Shown here piece by piece: positions 8,884 through 16,321 of a stretch of DNA of 64,000 bases. The notes beneath the pieces are model-generated. The model was not told the origin of the DNA. It was given only the letters and a program-made list of their open reading frames with translations, and did not search any database. Source of the DNA: Lachnospiraceae bacterium C6A11 (GTDB lineage: Bacteria > Bacillota > Clostridia > Lachnospirales > Lachnospiraceae); the NCBI GenBank assembly GCA_000702245.1, contig JNKY01000010.1, forward strand, positions 1-64,000, given 5' to 3'. Within the stretch, counting starts at the first letter, position 1; each line of letters opens with the position of its first letter. The position numbers and the translations under genes are program-made.

Positions 8884-10326
8884 ATGGCAGAAGAAGAGAA
8901 AAAAACAATTGCAAAAAATAAAACAAGTTCTATAGCCAGAAAGATAAACAGAGATTATATGATCCGTAATCTTTTCTTTGTTATGTGGCTTGATCTGGCT
9001 CTTGTGACTGCCGCAGTACTGTTGTTCTTTGTAAATAGTCACAGAAAAGTGCCGGACAGTGCGTTCGAGAATGATTTTTTGGATATTGTATTTGTATTTA
9101 AGGATGAGACATCCGCTGATTTCTATACAAAGGAGCAGCCGGGCGTTGATGATCTGATTTATCGCATCACACTAGAGGATGGCACATGTTATGAGTTTTC
9201 GGTAAGGGATTATGTTGATATCGTATATCCGCTGTACACCCTTATTTTCATCTTTGAGGTGGTATGGCTGTGCTTCGGACTCTTCAAGACGAAGAAGGTC
9301 AGACGTCGAATGAGGCCGCTCTACGATGTGGCGCTTCAGGCCGACGCGGTCAGCAGGATGGCCGGAAAAGCCGGCAGCAGATCCATGTCGGAGAGCAATA
9401 TGCGTCATCTTGAGTCGGCTATCAATCATGCGGATCCGAATGCACCTATCATAAATACAGGTGATAAGGAGCTCGCCGGAATCGAGATCGCGCTCAATAA
9501 CCTCCTTAGAGATATGGAGGAGAGCCGTAAGCAGCAGGTGAGATTCGTTTCGGATGCATCGCATGAGCTCAGGACTCCGATCGCAGTCATTCAGGGATAT
9601 GTAAATATGCTTGACCGCTGGGGCAAGGAGGACGAGGAAGTTCTGACTGAATCTATCGAGGCTCTGAAGAACGAGTCCGAGCATATGAAGGAGCTTGTTG
9701 AACAGCTGCTCTTCCTCGCAAGAGGCGACAGCGGAAGAAATACACTGCAGCGCAAGGATTTCGACCTGGCCAAGGTTATATTTGAGGTCTGGGAAGAGTC
9801 CATCATGATAGACGAAAAGCATAAATACGCATTTATCGTAGATGGAAAGCGTGTTACGGATATCGTGGAATATGAGGAATCGATTGCCCGAAGCGATAAT
9901 ACTGATAAGGACGGCAACTGCATGAATTACATGATCAACGGTGACGCTGCAATGATCAAGCAATCGTCGAGAATATTCCTGCAGAATGCGGCTAAGTATT
10001 CTGAGGCGGGCAGCGAGATCAGGATCAAGATCAACAGAAATGAGGATGCTACGGTTTCTTACTCTATTCAGGACGAAGGAATAGGACTGACACAGGATCA
10101 GCTGGATCATGTATTTGAAAGATTTTACCGTTCGGATGAGGCGAGAAATGCAGATACCGGCGGAACCGGTCTCGGACTTTCGATAGCGAAGTGGATAGTT
10201 GATGCGCACGAGGCAAAGATCGATGTTATCTCAAGAGCCGATGTTGGAACAAGATTCACTGTATCCTTCCCGGGAATCTACAGAGAGCTTGAGGATAAGG
10301 AGCTCGGAGTACAGTTTGGTGACTGA
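8884..10326 (+). CDS. Sensor histidine kinase
   Basis: A 480-aa membrane kinase paired with the regulator just upstream. Two membrane spans (about 30-50 and 113-133) enclose a small extracytoplasmic domain of roughly 60 residues. A linker leads to HisKA with the phospho-acceptor H227 in SDASHELRTP, then a HATPase_c domain with FLQNAAKYS (N box), DEGIG (G1) and GGTGLGLS (G2). A polar insertion near 310-345 (IVEYEESIARSDNTDKDGN) lengthens the ATPase domain. The stimulus is unknown; the neighbouring DUF4342 membrane protein may be involved. Confidence 0.95.
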   Translation: MAEEEKKTIAKNKTSSIARKINRDYMIRNLFFVMWLDLALVTAAVLLFFVNSHRKVPDSAFENDFLDIVFVFKDETSADFYTKEQPGVDDLIYRITLEDGTCYEFSVRDYVDIVYPLYTLIFIFEVVWLCFGLFKTKKVRRRMRPLYDVALQADAVSRMAGKAGSRSMSESNMRHLESAINHADPNAPIINTGDKELAGIEIALNNLLRDMEESRKQQVRFVSDASHELRTPIAVIQGYVNMLDRWGKEDEEVLTESIEALKNESEHMKELVEQLLFLARGDSGRNTLQRKDFDLAKVIFEVWEESIMIDEKHKYAFIVDGKRVTDIVEYEESIARSDNTDKDGNCMNYMINGDAAMIKQSSRIFLQNAAKYSEAGSEIRIKINRNEDATVSYSIQDEGIGLTQDQLDHVFERFYRSDEARNADTGGTGLGLSIAKWIVDAHEAKIDVISRADVGTRFTVSFPGIYRELEDKELGVQFGD

Positions 10327-10450
10327 TGGGACTGACGGCGGATGAGGATATTGAATGCTTGAGAAAATGATTAGCGGACTGATCGCATACAGGTGGTTGT
10401 TGTTTTATATAAATAAGTTTGTAGCGATCAGCTAAAGATAGAGGATAAAA

Positions 10451-10636
10451 ATGGAAAAGATAGTTTTTGAGGTCGGACAGAAGATAATAATGAAAAAGCC
10501 GCATCCCTGCGGCGCGAATCTCTGGGAGATACAGAGAGTCGGAATGGATTTCAGGCTGAAGTGCTGCGAATGCGGTCGAAGTCTTATGCTGCCCAGAAAA
10601 ACCGTCGAGAAGAACTTTAAATCATTCTGTAATTAA
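10451..10636 (+). CDS. DUF951 domain protein
   Basis: A 61-aa protein matching the DUF951 pattern: a basic N-terminal strand, the motif KKPHPCG followed by W-E-I-x-R-x-G-x-D-x-R-x-K-C-x-x-C, then MLPR. The Cys pair (C-C-E-C) with the upstream PCG cysteine suggests a small zinc-binding, nucleic-acid-related fold; function is not established. GAGGA lies 7 nt before ATG. It may be read through from the kinase gene 124 nt upstream. Confidence 0.9.
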   Translation: MEKIVFEVGQKIIMKKPHPCGANLWEIQRVGMDFRLKCCECGRSLMLPRKTVEKNFKSFCN

Positions 10637-10647
10637 AATAAACGTAC

Positions 10648-10718
10648 GGACTATATTTCAATGTATCCGCTCAGTTGTAGATAAAATACGCCTTCGCAGA
10701 CACACTGAAATATAGTCC
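10648..10718 (-). repeat. Long-stem hairpin with conserved 25-nt loop, copy A
   Basis: A perfect 23-bp stem (10648-10670 with 10696-10718, including wobbles) closes a 25-nt loop (10671-10695). Read on the minus strand, the loop is identical to that of copy B at 23816-23840, while the outer stem differs. On the + strand the hairpin is followed by GTTTTTTT (10720-10727), so it probably also terminates the DUF951 transcript. It sits between two convergent genes. Confidence 0.85.
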
Positions 10719-10729
10719 TGTTTTTTTGA

Positions 10730-10951
10730 TCAATACACTTTTTCTATTTCTTCCGGAGTTGTTCCGGCTTTCTTACAGAAGATTTCAAGTTCACGCGTAG
10801 AACTTATAAGGTACAGGTCGTGGAAGTGGCCGGTTTCATTATCGATGAAGCCGGCTGTTTTTTCGCCTGTGCAGATGCTGATTCTGAGCGCAGGGCGGCC
10901 CTTCATGAGTTCATTCATATTGTTGTTCTGTTTTTTATTCTTTCCAAACAT
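10730..10951 (-). CDS. Conserved hypothetical protein, 73 aa
   Basis: Not recognised. The start at 10951 follows GGTGAG by about 4 nt. The frame stays open to 11062, but that extension overlaps a structured region and has no ribosome site. The N-terminus is polar and Asn-rich (KNKKQNNNMN), followed by a compact predicted alpha/beta stretch (RISICTGEKTAGFID). No signal peptide or membrane span. It converges on DUF951, with hairpin copy A between the two stops. Confidence 0.65.
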   Translation of the reverse strand: MFGKNKKQNNNMNELMKGRPALRISICTGEKTAGFIDNETGHFHDLYLISSTRELEIFCKKAGTTPEEIEKVY

Positions 10952-11011
10952 ATTTCTCACCTGCCGAGCATTCCAAAGATACATTATCGTACTTAAAACA
11001 ACATAGATTCG

Positions 11012-11060
11012 GCATCCGGTTGATTCGGTTATTATCGATCCGAATCGATGTCCGGGATGC
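11012..11060. other. Extended imperfect hairpin upstream of the 73-aa gene
   Basis: Nested inverted repeats: an outer GCATCCGG / CCGGGATGC (one bulge) and an inner GATTCGG / CCGAATC. It lies between the divergent 73-aa gene and the ABC operon. It could be an operator or a structured leader. The remaining gap up to 11217 holds a GGTGGGC/GCCCGCC hairpin (about 11170-11185) and AT-rich promoter-like sequence. Confidence 0.5.
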
Positions 11061-11217
11061 ACTTCACACCACTAATATACAACTCACGACAGATTCGTGT
11101 CAAACTGCGACATATTTTCGCCATAAAGAAAAATACATATTATTATGTTACAAGAACAAAGAGGGAAAGGTGGGCTTGCCCGCCTAAATATATTTTATAT
11201 TAAACCGGAGGTTAAAA

Positions 11218-12258
11218 ATGGGACTTATAGTTAAGGATTTATTCAAGAAATACGGTGAGAAAACTGTAGTTGATCACATCAGCTTCAGTATGGAAAAGCC
11301 GGGCGTTTACGCGCTTCTCGGAACGAACGGAGCCGGTAAGACGACATCCATCAGAATGATACTCGACATGCTCGATAAGGATGGCGGCGAGGTTCTCTGG
11401 AATGACGGACCGCTCAACTTCGACACCTGCAACATCGGTTATCTCGCCGAGGAAAGAGGCCTCTATCCTAAGTACACACTTATGGATCAGATCAAGTATT
11501 TCGGTCATCTCAGAGGTGTGCCTGAGAAGGAGCTCGACAGAAAGATCAAATACTGGGCTGAGCGCCTCAAGGTTGAAGAATATCTCTATCCACAGTATAA
11601 GGATGCCGTTTCCGGTAGAAGAATAAATGAGAAAGGTGAGTTCATCGACGAAGAAGAGCTCTCATACGAAGAGAAGGAAGCTGCAAAGAAGGCCAGAAAG
11701 AAGCCTGTAAGAAAGAAGAAGATCAAGCCACAGAGTCCTGATCAGCTTTCAAAGGGTAATCAGCAGAAGATCCAGTTCCTCATCGCTATGCTTTCAGATC
11801 CTGATCTTATCGTGCTCGATGAGCCATTCTCAGGTCTCGACCCTGTAAATACAGACATCCTGAAGAACGTAGTTCGTGAGCAGATCGAGGCAGGAAAATA
11901 CATCATCATGTCCAGCCACCAGATGGAGGTTGTTGAGGAGTTCTGTACAGACATCACCATCCTTTCGCGTTCGAAGGCGGTTGTTCAGGGTAATCTGAAC
12001 GAGATCAAGAAGAGCTACGGAAGAGTAAATCTTCACCTCAAGTGCGACAGCGATGTTACAGGCCTTATCGAGGCAAGCGGCGCAAAGATATTAACCGAGA
12101 AGGAAAATGAATACAGGATCAAGGTTACAGGCGACGAGCAGGCTTCACAGCTCCTCAAGACTCTTGTAGATAACAAGGTCAATGTCATCTGTTTTGATCT
12201 GTCAGAGATCTCACTTCATGAAATATTTGTAAAAGAGGTAGGGGCCGATGAAAAATAA
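11218..12258 (+). CDS. ABC transporter ATP-binding protein (NatA-like)
   Basis: A 346-aa ATPase of an ABC-2 exporter. Walker A is GTNGAGKTT (K41), the signature is LSKGNQQK, Walker B is LIVLDEPFSGLD, and the H-loop is SSHQ. Between the helical subdomain and the signature there is a Lys/Glu-rich insertion of roughly 45 residues (about 128-175, EKEAAKKARKKPVRKKKIK) absent from typical NatA-type ATPases. AGGAGG precedes ATG. The permease gene overlaps its 3' end by 11 nt. Cargo unknown; relatives include sodium, drug and peptide exporters. Confidence 0.93.
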   Translation: MGLIVKDLFKKYGEKTVVDHISFSMEKPGVYALLGTNGAGKTTSIRMILDMLDKDGGEVLWNDGPLNFDTCNIGYLAEERGLYPKYTLMDQIKYFGHLRGVPEKELDRKIKYWAERLKVEEYLYPQYKDAVSGRRINEKGEFIDEEELSYEEKEAAKKARKKPVRKKKIKPQSPDQLSKGNQQKIQFLIAMLSDPDLIVLDEPFSGLDPVNTDILKNVVREQIEAGKYIIMSSHQMEVVEEFCTDITILSRSKAVVQGNLNEIKKSYGRVNLHLKCDSDVTGLIEASGAKILTEKENEYRIKVTGDEQASQLLKTLVDNKVNVICFDLSEISLHEIFVKEVGADEK

Positions 12259-13624
12259 GAACAGTATTTACAGCCTGGACGGTGTAAGTAAGGTTTATAA
12301 GTTTACCCTCACCCAGGCGTTTAAGAATAAGGGCTACAGAGTGTCCTTTATCATAATGATCGTTATGATCATGCTGCTCGGACCTATCATGAGGCTCGGT
12401 GCAAGATCAGGCAGCAAGGTGGTTACTTCAGTTTCCGACATCAAGGAAGAGGAAGTTAAGATGACTGAGCTTATAGTCCTGAACGATACAGGCGTACAGT
12501 TTAAGGACGATGAGCTGAAACTTAAGGGGACAGGCTTTGAGAAGGTTAAGGTAAGCTATCCGACAGAAACTAAGGATGAGCTTCTTGGAAAGCTTTCAGC
12601 AACTCAGGCGCTCCTTTATATCGGTAATGAGACAAACGAGGATGGCATCGAGATCTACAAGCTGAGCCTTATCGCAGCAGACAAGACAGATATTAAGGGA
12701 GACGTTCTCGATAACCTCGCTTCATATCTTAAGGATAATTTTGACAATGCAAGATATGAGCAGGCAGGCGTTGAAAAGGATGTCCTGACACTCATTTCCA
12801 AGGGCTTTGATGAGAAGAAGAGCTACACTGCTACTGAATTCCAGTCAGCAGCCAGCAGAAAATACAGTGAAGCTGAGGTTATCGCACTCGGAACTACTTT
12901 TGCGGTAATCCTCCTCATGGTGCTTTCAATGGCTTCATCATACATCGTTTCCTCAGTTATGGAGGAGAAGGTTTCAAAGCTTGTTGAAACACTTATGATA
13001 AGTGTTAAGCCGCTTGCTCTTGTTATGGGCAAGATCTTCGCGATGCTTACATACGTCGGCCTTATTATTATTTGTGGCTTCATCGGTTCCAAGATTTCAA
13101 ACTTCGCGATGGATCAGATCTTCGGCAAGGCTGATGACAAGGCGTCAAAAACACTCAATTTTGATGCACTTTTCAAGGTTGGAACAGTAAATGCGATCAT
13201 CATCATCGCCGCAGTACTGCTTGTATTTTTGATCATGGCATTTATCGCGGGTATAGCAGGAAGCTCATGCTCGAAGGCAGAGGATATGCAGAGCGCTAAC
13301 GGCTCTATCACAATGATTATCATGATCGGCTATATTGCAGCAATGCTCGTTCCTCAGATGGATAACGATACAGTTAACCACATAATGACATATATTCCTG
13401 TGCTTTCATGCTTCGTGGCACCTGTACTCTTCATTATCGAGAGCATATCGGTTGTTGAGCTGCTCGCCTTCTTCGCGATCAACATTGCCGCAGCGGTCAT
13501 AATGTTCTTTGTATGTGCAAAGGTATACAGAAAGCTGATCCTTATTGATGGAAGCAAAGTAAAGATAAGTGAGATATTTAAGATGATATTTACAAGTGAC
13601 AAACCTAGAAAGGAGGCGGCGTAA
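12248..13624 (+). CDS. ABC-2 family permease (NatB/YhaP-like), first subunit
   Basis: A 458-aa membrane subunit with the NatB-type layout. One span near 30-50 is followed by a large extracytoplasmic domain (about 60-215), then five to six spans between about 215 and 435. VMEEKVSKLVETLMISVKP (about 238-256) matches the conserved cytoplasmic coupling motif of this family. Translationally coupled: it starts inside the ATPase gene and its TAA abuts the ATG of the second permease. It probably forms a heterodimer with that permease to export an unidentified substrate. Confidence 0.9.
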   Translation: MKNKNSIYSLDGVSKVYKFTLTQAFKNKGYRVSFIIMIVMIMLLGPIMRLGARSGSKVVTSVSDIKEEEVKMTELIVLNDTGVQFKDDELKLKGTGFEKVKVSYPTETKDELLGKLSATQALLYIGNETNEDGIEIYKLSLIAADKTDIKGDVLDNLASYLKDNFDNARYEQAGVEKDVLTLISKGFDEKKSYTATEFQSAASRKYSEAEVIALGTTFAVILLMVLSMASSYIVSSVMEEKVSKLVETLMISVKPLALVMGKIFAMLTYVGLIIICGFIGSKISNFAMDQIFGKADDKASKTLNFDALFKVGTVNAIIIIAAVLLVFLIMAFIAGIAGSSCSKAEDMQSANGSITMIIMIGYIAAMLVPQMDNDTVNHIMTYIPVLSCFVAPVLFIIESISVVELLAFFAINIAAAVIMFFVCAKVYRKLILIDGSKVKISEIFKMIFTSDKPRKEAA

Positions 13625-15013
13625 ATGTTTAAGAATTTTGGAAACGTTTTCAGGTTCTCCTTCAAGAATGCAGTAACAAGAGGTTATAAGATTCTGACGG
13701 TGCTGATCGCACTGCTCTGTGTGACGGTGCCTGTGCTCGTCATGTTCTTCAGTGCAAGATCAAAGGATAAGGGCGAGAAGAACATCGATTCCTGCGGCGC
13801 TGACGTTATCTATGTGGTAAATGATCTCGGCAAAAATGACGCTGATTTCAATACGCTCAACCAGATGGGTGAGAAGAATTACACAAACATCAAATACGTT
13901 AACTGCGCAAATACAGATGAGGCGCTCGCAAAGCTTGAGGCTGACAAGAATAATATGGAGCTCAGCTTTATCCTCGGCTTCGAGGACAAGAACGGTTCAG
14001 CATGTGCGTACATAGTTGTTCCGGACAAGAGACTCCCTGAGGGTCAGGCAAGAAACTTCTATGATTTCATGGACAAATATCAGAGCTACTTTATGGTGCT
14101 GGCAGCCGGCCTCGATGAGGAAGGCCTCCGTCAGGTTATCACACAGTCTGAGTACCAGACCTACCATGAGACAGGCTTCATGAGTAACACAGCTATCGAG
14201 GATTCTGAAGAGAATAACGACGTTATGGCAAGCAACATGCTCTCGACCTTTAAGAGCATCATGCCACTCTTCACACTGATGCTGCTTTATTTCCTGATCC
14301 TTGCATACGGTAACAGTATTACGCAGAATATCGTTATGGAGAAGTCTTCAAAGCTTATGGATACGATGCTTGTATCAGTAAGGCCGGAGGCTCTCTGTAT
14401 GGGTAAGTTCCTGGCAGTTGCACTTGCCGGAATCATTCAGATATTTGTCTGGATAGGATCGATCGTACTTGGTTTCGTCATTGGAAATATTATCTGCAAC
14501 AAGTTCTATCCTGATGCAAACTTTGCACTTATAGCATTCTTCAAGGCTATGACGAAGATGGGTGTATTTAAGCTTCCGAATGTTGCAATCGCAGTACTTA
14601 TGCTTGTTGTCGGCTTCCTGCTCTTCGCATCACTTGCGGTTGTTGCAGGTGCTATCTCTAAGACAAGAGAAGAGGCAGCGGGTGCTTCCTTCCTCTTCGT
14701 ACTTCCACTGCTTGTAGCTTACTTCGCAGTAATGTTCGGCGGCGGACTTGAGTCAGGCGGCGCACCAACATGGATGCTTTACGTTCCGTTCACTGCAGCG
14801 CTCATCACACCGGCTTACGTTTCACTTGGCGTTATCAGCTTCGCAGAAGGTCTTGCATCATACTCGATCATGTTTGTATGTATGCTCCTCTTCGTAATAG
14901 CAGCAGGACGTCTCTACAAGATGATGTCGCTTTACAAGGGCAATCAGCTTAAGTTTGGTAAGGTTATGAAAATGCTCTTCACAGGCGAAAGCGCGATGGC
15001 GGAGAAGAAATAG
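13625..15013 (+). CDS. ABC-2 family permease (NatB/YhaP-like), second subunit
   Basis: A 462-aa paralogue of the preceding permease with the same plan: an N-terminal span, an extracytoplasmic domain (about 45-195) and C-terminal spans. The coupling motif IVMEKSSKLMDTMLVSVRP corresponds to VMEEKVSKLVETLMISVKP in its neighbour. Its ATG directly follows the TAA of the first permease, so the pair is coupled. A hairpin terminator follows, ending the three-gene operon. Confidence 0.9.
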   Translation: MFKNFGNVFRFSFKNAVTRGYKILTVLIALLCVTVPVLVMFFSARSKDKGEKNIDSCGADVIYVVNDLGKNDADFNTLNQMGEKNYTNIKYVNCANTDEALAKLEADKNNMELSFILGFEDKNGSACAYIVVPDKRLPEGQARNFYDFMDKYQSYFMVLAAGLDEEGLRQVITQSEYQTYHETGFMSNTAIEDSEENNDVMASNMLSTFKSIMPLFTLMLLYFLILAYGNSITQNIVMEKSSKLMDTMLVSVRPEALCMGKFLAVALAGIIQIFVWIGSIVLGFVIGNIICNKFYPDANFALIAFFKAMTKMGVFKLPNVAIAVLMLVVGFLLFASLAVVAGAISKTREEAAGASFLFVLPLLVAYFAVMFGGGLESGGAPTWMLYVPFTAALITPAYVSLGVISFAEGLASYSIMFVCMLLFVIAAGRLYKMMSLYKGNQLKFGKVMKMLFTGESAMAEKK

Positions 15014-15036
15014 TATTTCATAAAGAACAATATTTC

Positions 15037-15070
15037 ACAGGCATGGACCCGGCGTCCATGCCTGTTTTAT
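15037..15070 (+). terminator. Terminator of the ABC exporter operon
   Basis: Stem ACAGGCATGGA / TCCATGCCTGT with a CCCGGCG loop, followed by TTTAT. Confidence 0.8.
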
Positions 15071-15115
15071 AAAACAAAACTAAAGATTTTGCGCAGTCTG
15101 ATCCAAGGGATAGAA

Positions 15116-15144
15116 TTGACATGGCCGTAGAATGATATTATAAT
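15116..15144 (+). promoter_or_regulatory. Consensus promoter of the 72-aa protein gene
   Basis: TTGACA, 17 nt, TATAAT: a perfect housekeeping promoter. The roughly 60-nt leader contains a CCTGCC/GGCAGG hairpin (about 15163-15190). Confidence 0.9.
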
Positions 15145-15213
15145 TTCCCTTGTAAATACAGCCTGCCGGGAAGTTCGGAGAGAGGCAGGACATAAGAAGG
15201 AGGTTACAAAGAA

Positions 15214-15432
15214 ATGGATATTAAAGCTACTATCGATTCAATCGTTAAGAAGATCAAGGGTGATCCAAAGATCGCTGACAAGTTCCAGAAGGATCCTGAG
15301 AAGACCGTTGAGGAGGTTGCAGGTGTTGATATTCCTGACGGAATGATGGATAAGGTTGTTGATGGTGTTAAGACTGCTCTTGCAGGCGACAAGGCCGGCG
15401 GAGTTGTTGATAAGATCAAGAACCTCTTCTAA
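15214..15432 (+). CDS. Small conserved protein, 72 aa, strongly expressed
   Basis: Not assigned. A soluble, charged, helical protein with no signal peptide. Its centre (F-x-x-D-P-x-x-x-V-x-x-x-x-G-x-D-I-P-x-G) recalls the leader part of Nif11/nitrile-hydratase-like RiPP precursors, and the end has a GG before VVDKIKNLF. However, no modification enzyme or peptidase transporter is adjacent, so this may be only a helical-fold resemblance. A perfect promoter, a strong AGGAGGT site and its own terminator point to an abundant monocistronic product. Confidence 0.8.
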   Translation: MDIKATIDSIVKKIKGDPKIADKFQKDPEKTVEEVAGVDIPDGMMDKVVDGVKTALAGDKAGGVVDKIKNLF

Positions 15433-15448
15433 TCGAATCGTTATTACT

Positions 15449-15485
15449 GAGAGTGCATCGTGTAGAGCGGTGCACTCTTTTTTAG
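15449..15485 (+). terminator. Terminator of the 72-aa protein gene
   Basis: Stem GAGTGCA / TGCACTC followed by TTTTTTT. Confidence 0.85.
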
Positions 15486-15502
15486 TGATGCCCCAAACAT
15501 TT

Positions 15503-15532
15503 TTGACAGTCATATATCAAATATGGTATATT
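15503..15532 (+). promoter_or_regulatory. Promoter of the phosphatase-glmM operon
   Basis: TTGACA, 18 nt, TATATT, ending about 35 nt before the phosphatase ATG. Confidence 0.7.
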
Positions 15533-15567
15533 CTATATGTATATTTATGCCTTATGGAGGGTTTCAA

Positions 15568-16305
15568 ATGCATTACGCGATATCTGACCTGCATGGTTGT
15601 TATAGAGAATTCATCGCTATACTGGATAAGATCGAATTCAACAAGAAGGATATTTTATATGTTATAGGCGACGTGACGGATCGTGGTGAAGGCAACGTCG
15701 AGCTTTTGAAGTTCATGATGCAGCATAAGAACATCGTTCCTCTGCTTGGCAACCATGAGCTGATGGCGCTCCAGGTGCTCCCGGCCGTCCTCGGCAAAAC
15801 AAACGATGAGATAAATATCATGATGCAGGGCGAGAGCTTCCGCAATGCGCTGAAGCAGTGGTATTACAACGGTGGTACCACGACCATCCAGCAGTATCTC
15901 AGACTTCCTATCAAGGAGCAGGAGGAGATCCTTAATTATATGCAGAGCTTCAAGCTTTACGAGCGGGTTACTGTGAAGGGGAGAAACTATCTTTTGATCC
16001 ATTCACTGCCTGACAAGAAGGACGCATACAAGCATATAGACGATGGTACATATTCAACGATGTCGCTGCTTTTCGGTCGTCCGGATTTCAAGAACCCTGC
16101 AAAATACACATATGATGAGAATATTCTTATAGTCATCGGCCACACACCGACGGCTGTCATTCCGGAGGCAACACCGGGCAGATTCTTCAAATGCGGAAAT
16201 ATCATAAATATCGACTGCGGCTGTGTTTCAGGCAGGGCCCTTGGCGTGCTGTGCCTCGAGACCGGAAATGTATTTTACACAAAGAGCCTTTTCAGAAGGC
16301 TGTAG
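15568..16305 (+). CDS. Metallophosphoesterase, PPP/Ap4A-hydrolase-like
   Basis: A 245-aa calcineurin-like phosphoesterase. The dimetal ligands appear in order: SDLHG (residues 6-10), GDVTDRG (about 39-45), GNHE (about 67-70), HSLPD and IGHTPT. This is the serine/threonine phosphatase and diadenosine tetraphosphatase branch, so the substrate could be a phosphoprotein or a dinucleotide. Start: ATG at 15568 with GGAGGG 7 nt upstream; an upstream frame extension overlaps the promoter. glmM follows after 16 nt, so the pair forms an operon linked to cell-wall precursor synthesis. Confidence 0.9.
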   Translation: MHYAISDLHGCYREFIAILDKIEFNKKDILYVIGDVTDRGEGNVELLKFMMQHKNIVPLLGNHELMALQVLPAVLGKTNDEINIMMQGESFRNALKQWYYNGGTTTIQQYLRLPIKEQEEILNYMQSFKLYERVTVKGRNYLLIHSLPDKKDAYKHIDDGTYSTMSLLFGRPDFKNPAKYTYDENILIVIGHTPTAVIPEATPGRFFKCGNIINIDCGCVSGRALGVLCLETGNVFYTKSLFRRL

Positions 16306-16321
16306 CTAAAGGAGACTAAAA

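Noticed and set aside
9172-10209. 345-aa open frame on the minus strand opposite the histidine kinase
   Set aside because: It mirrors the kinase coding frame, has no ribosome site or recognisable domain, and the + strand gene shows full family motifs.
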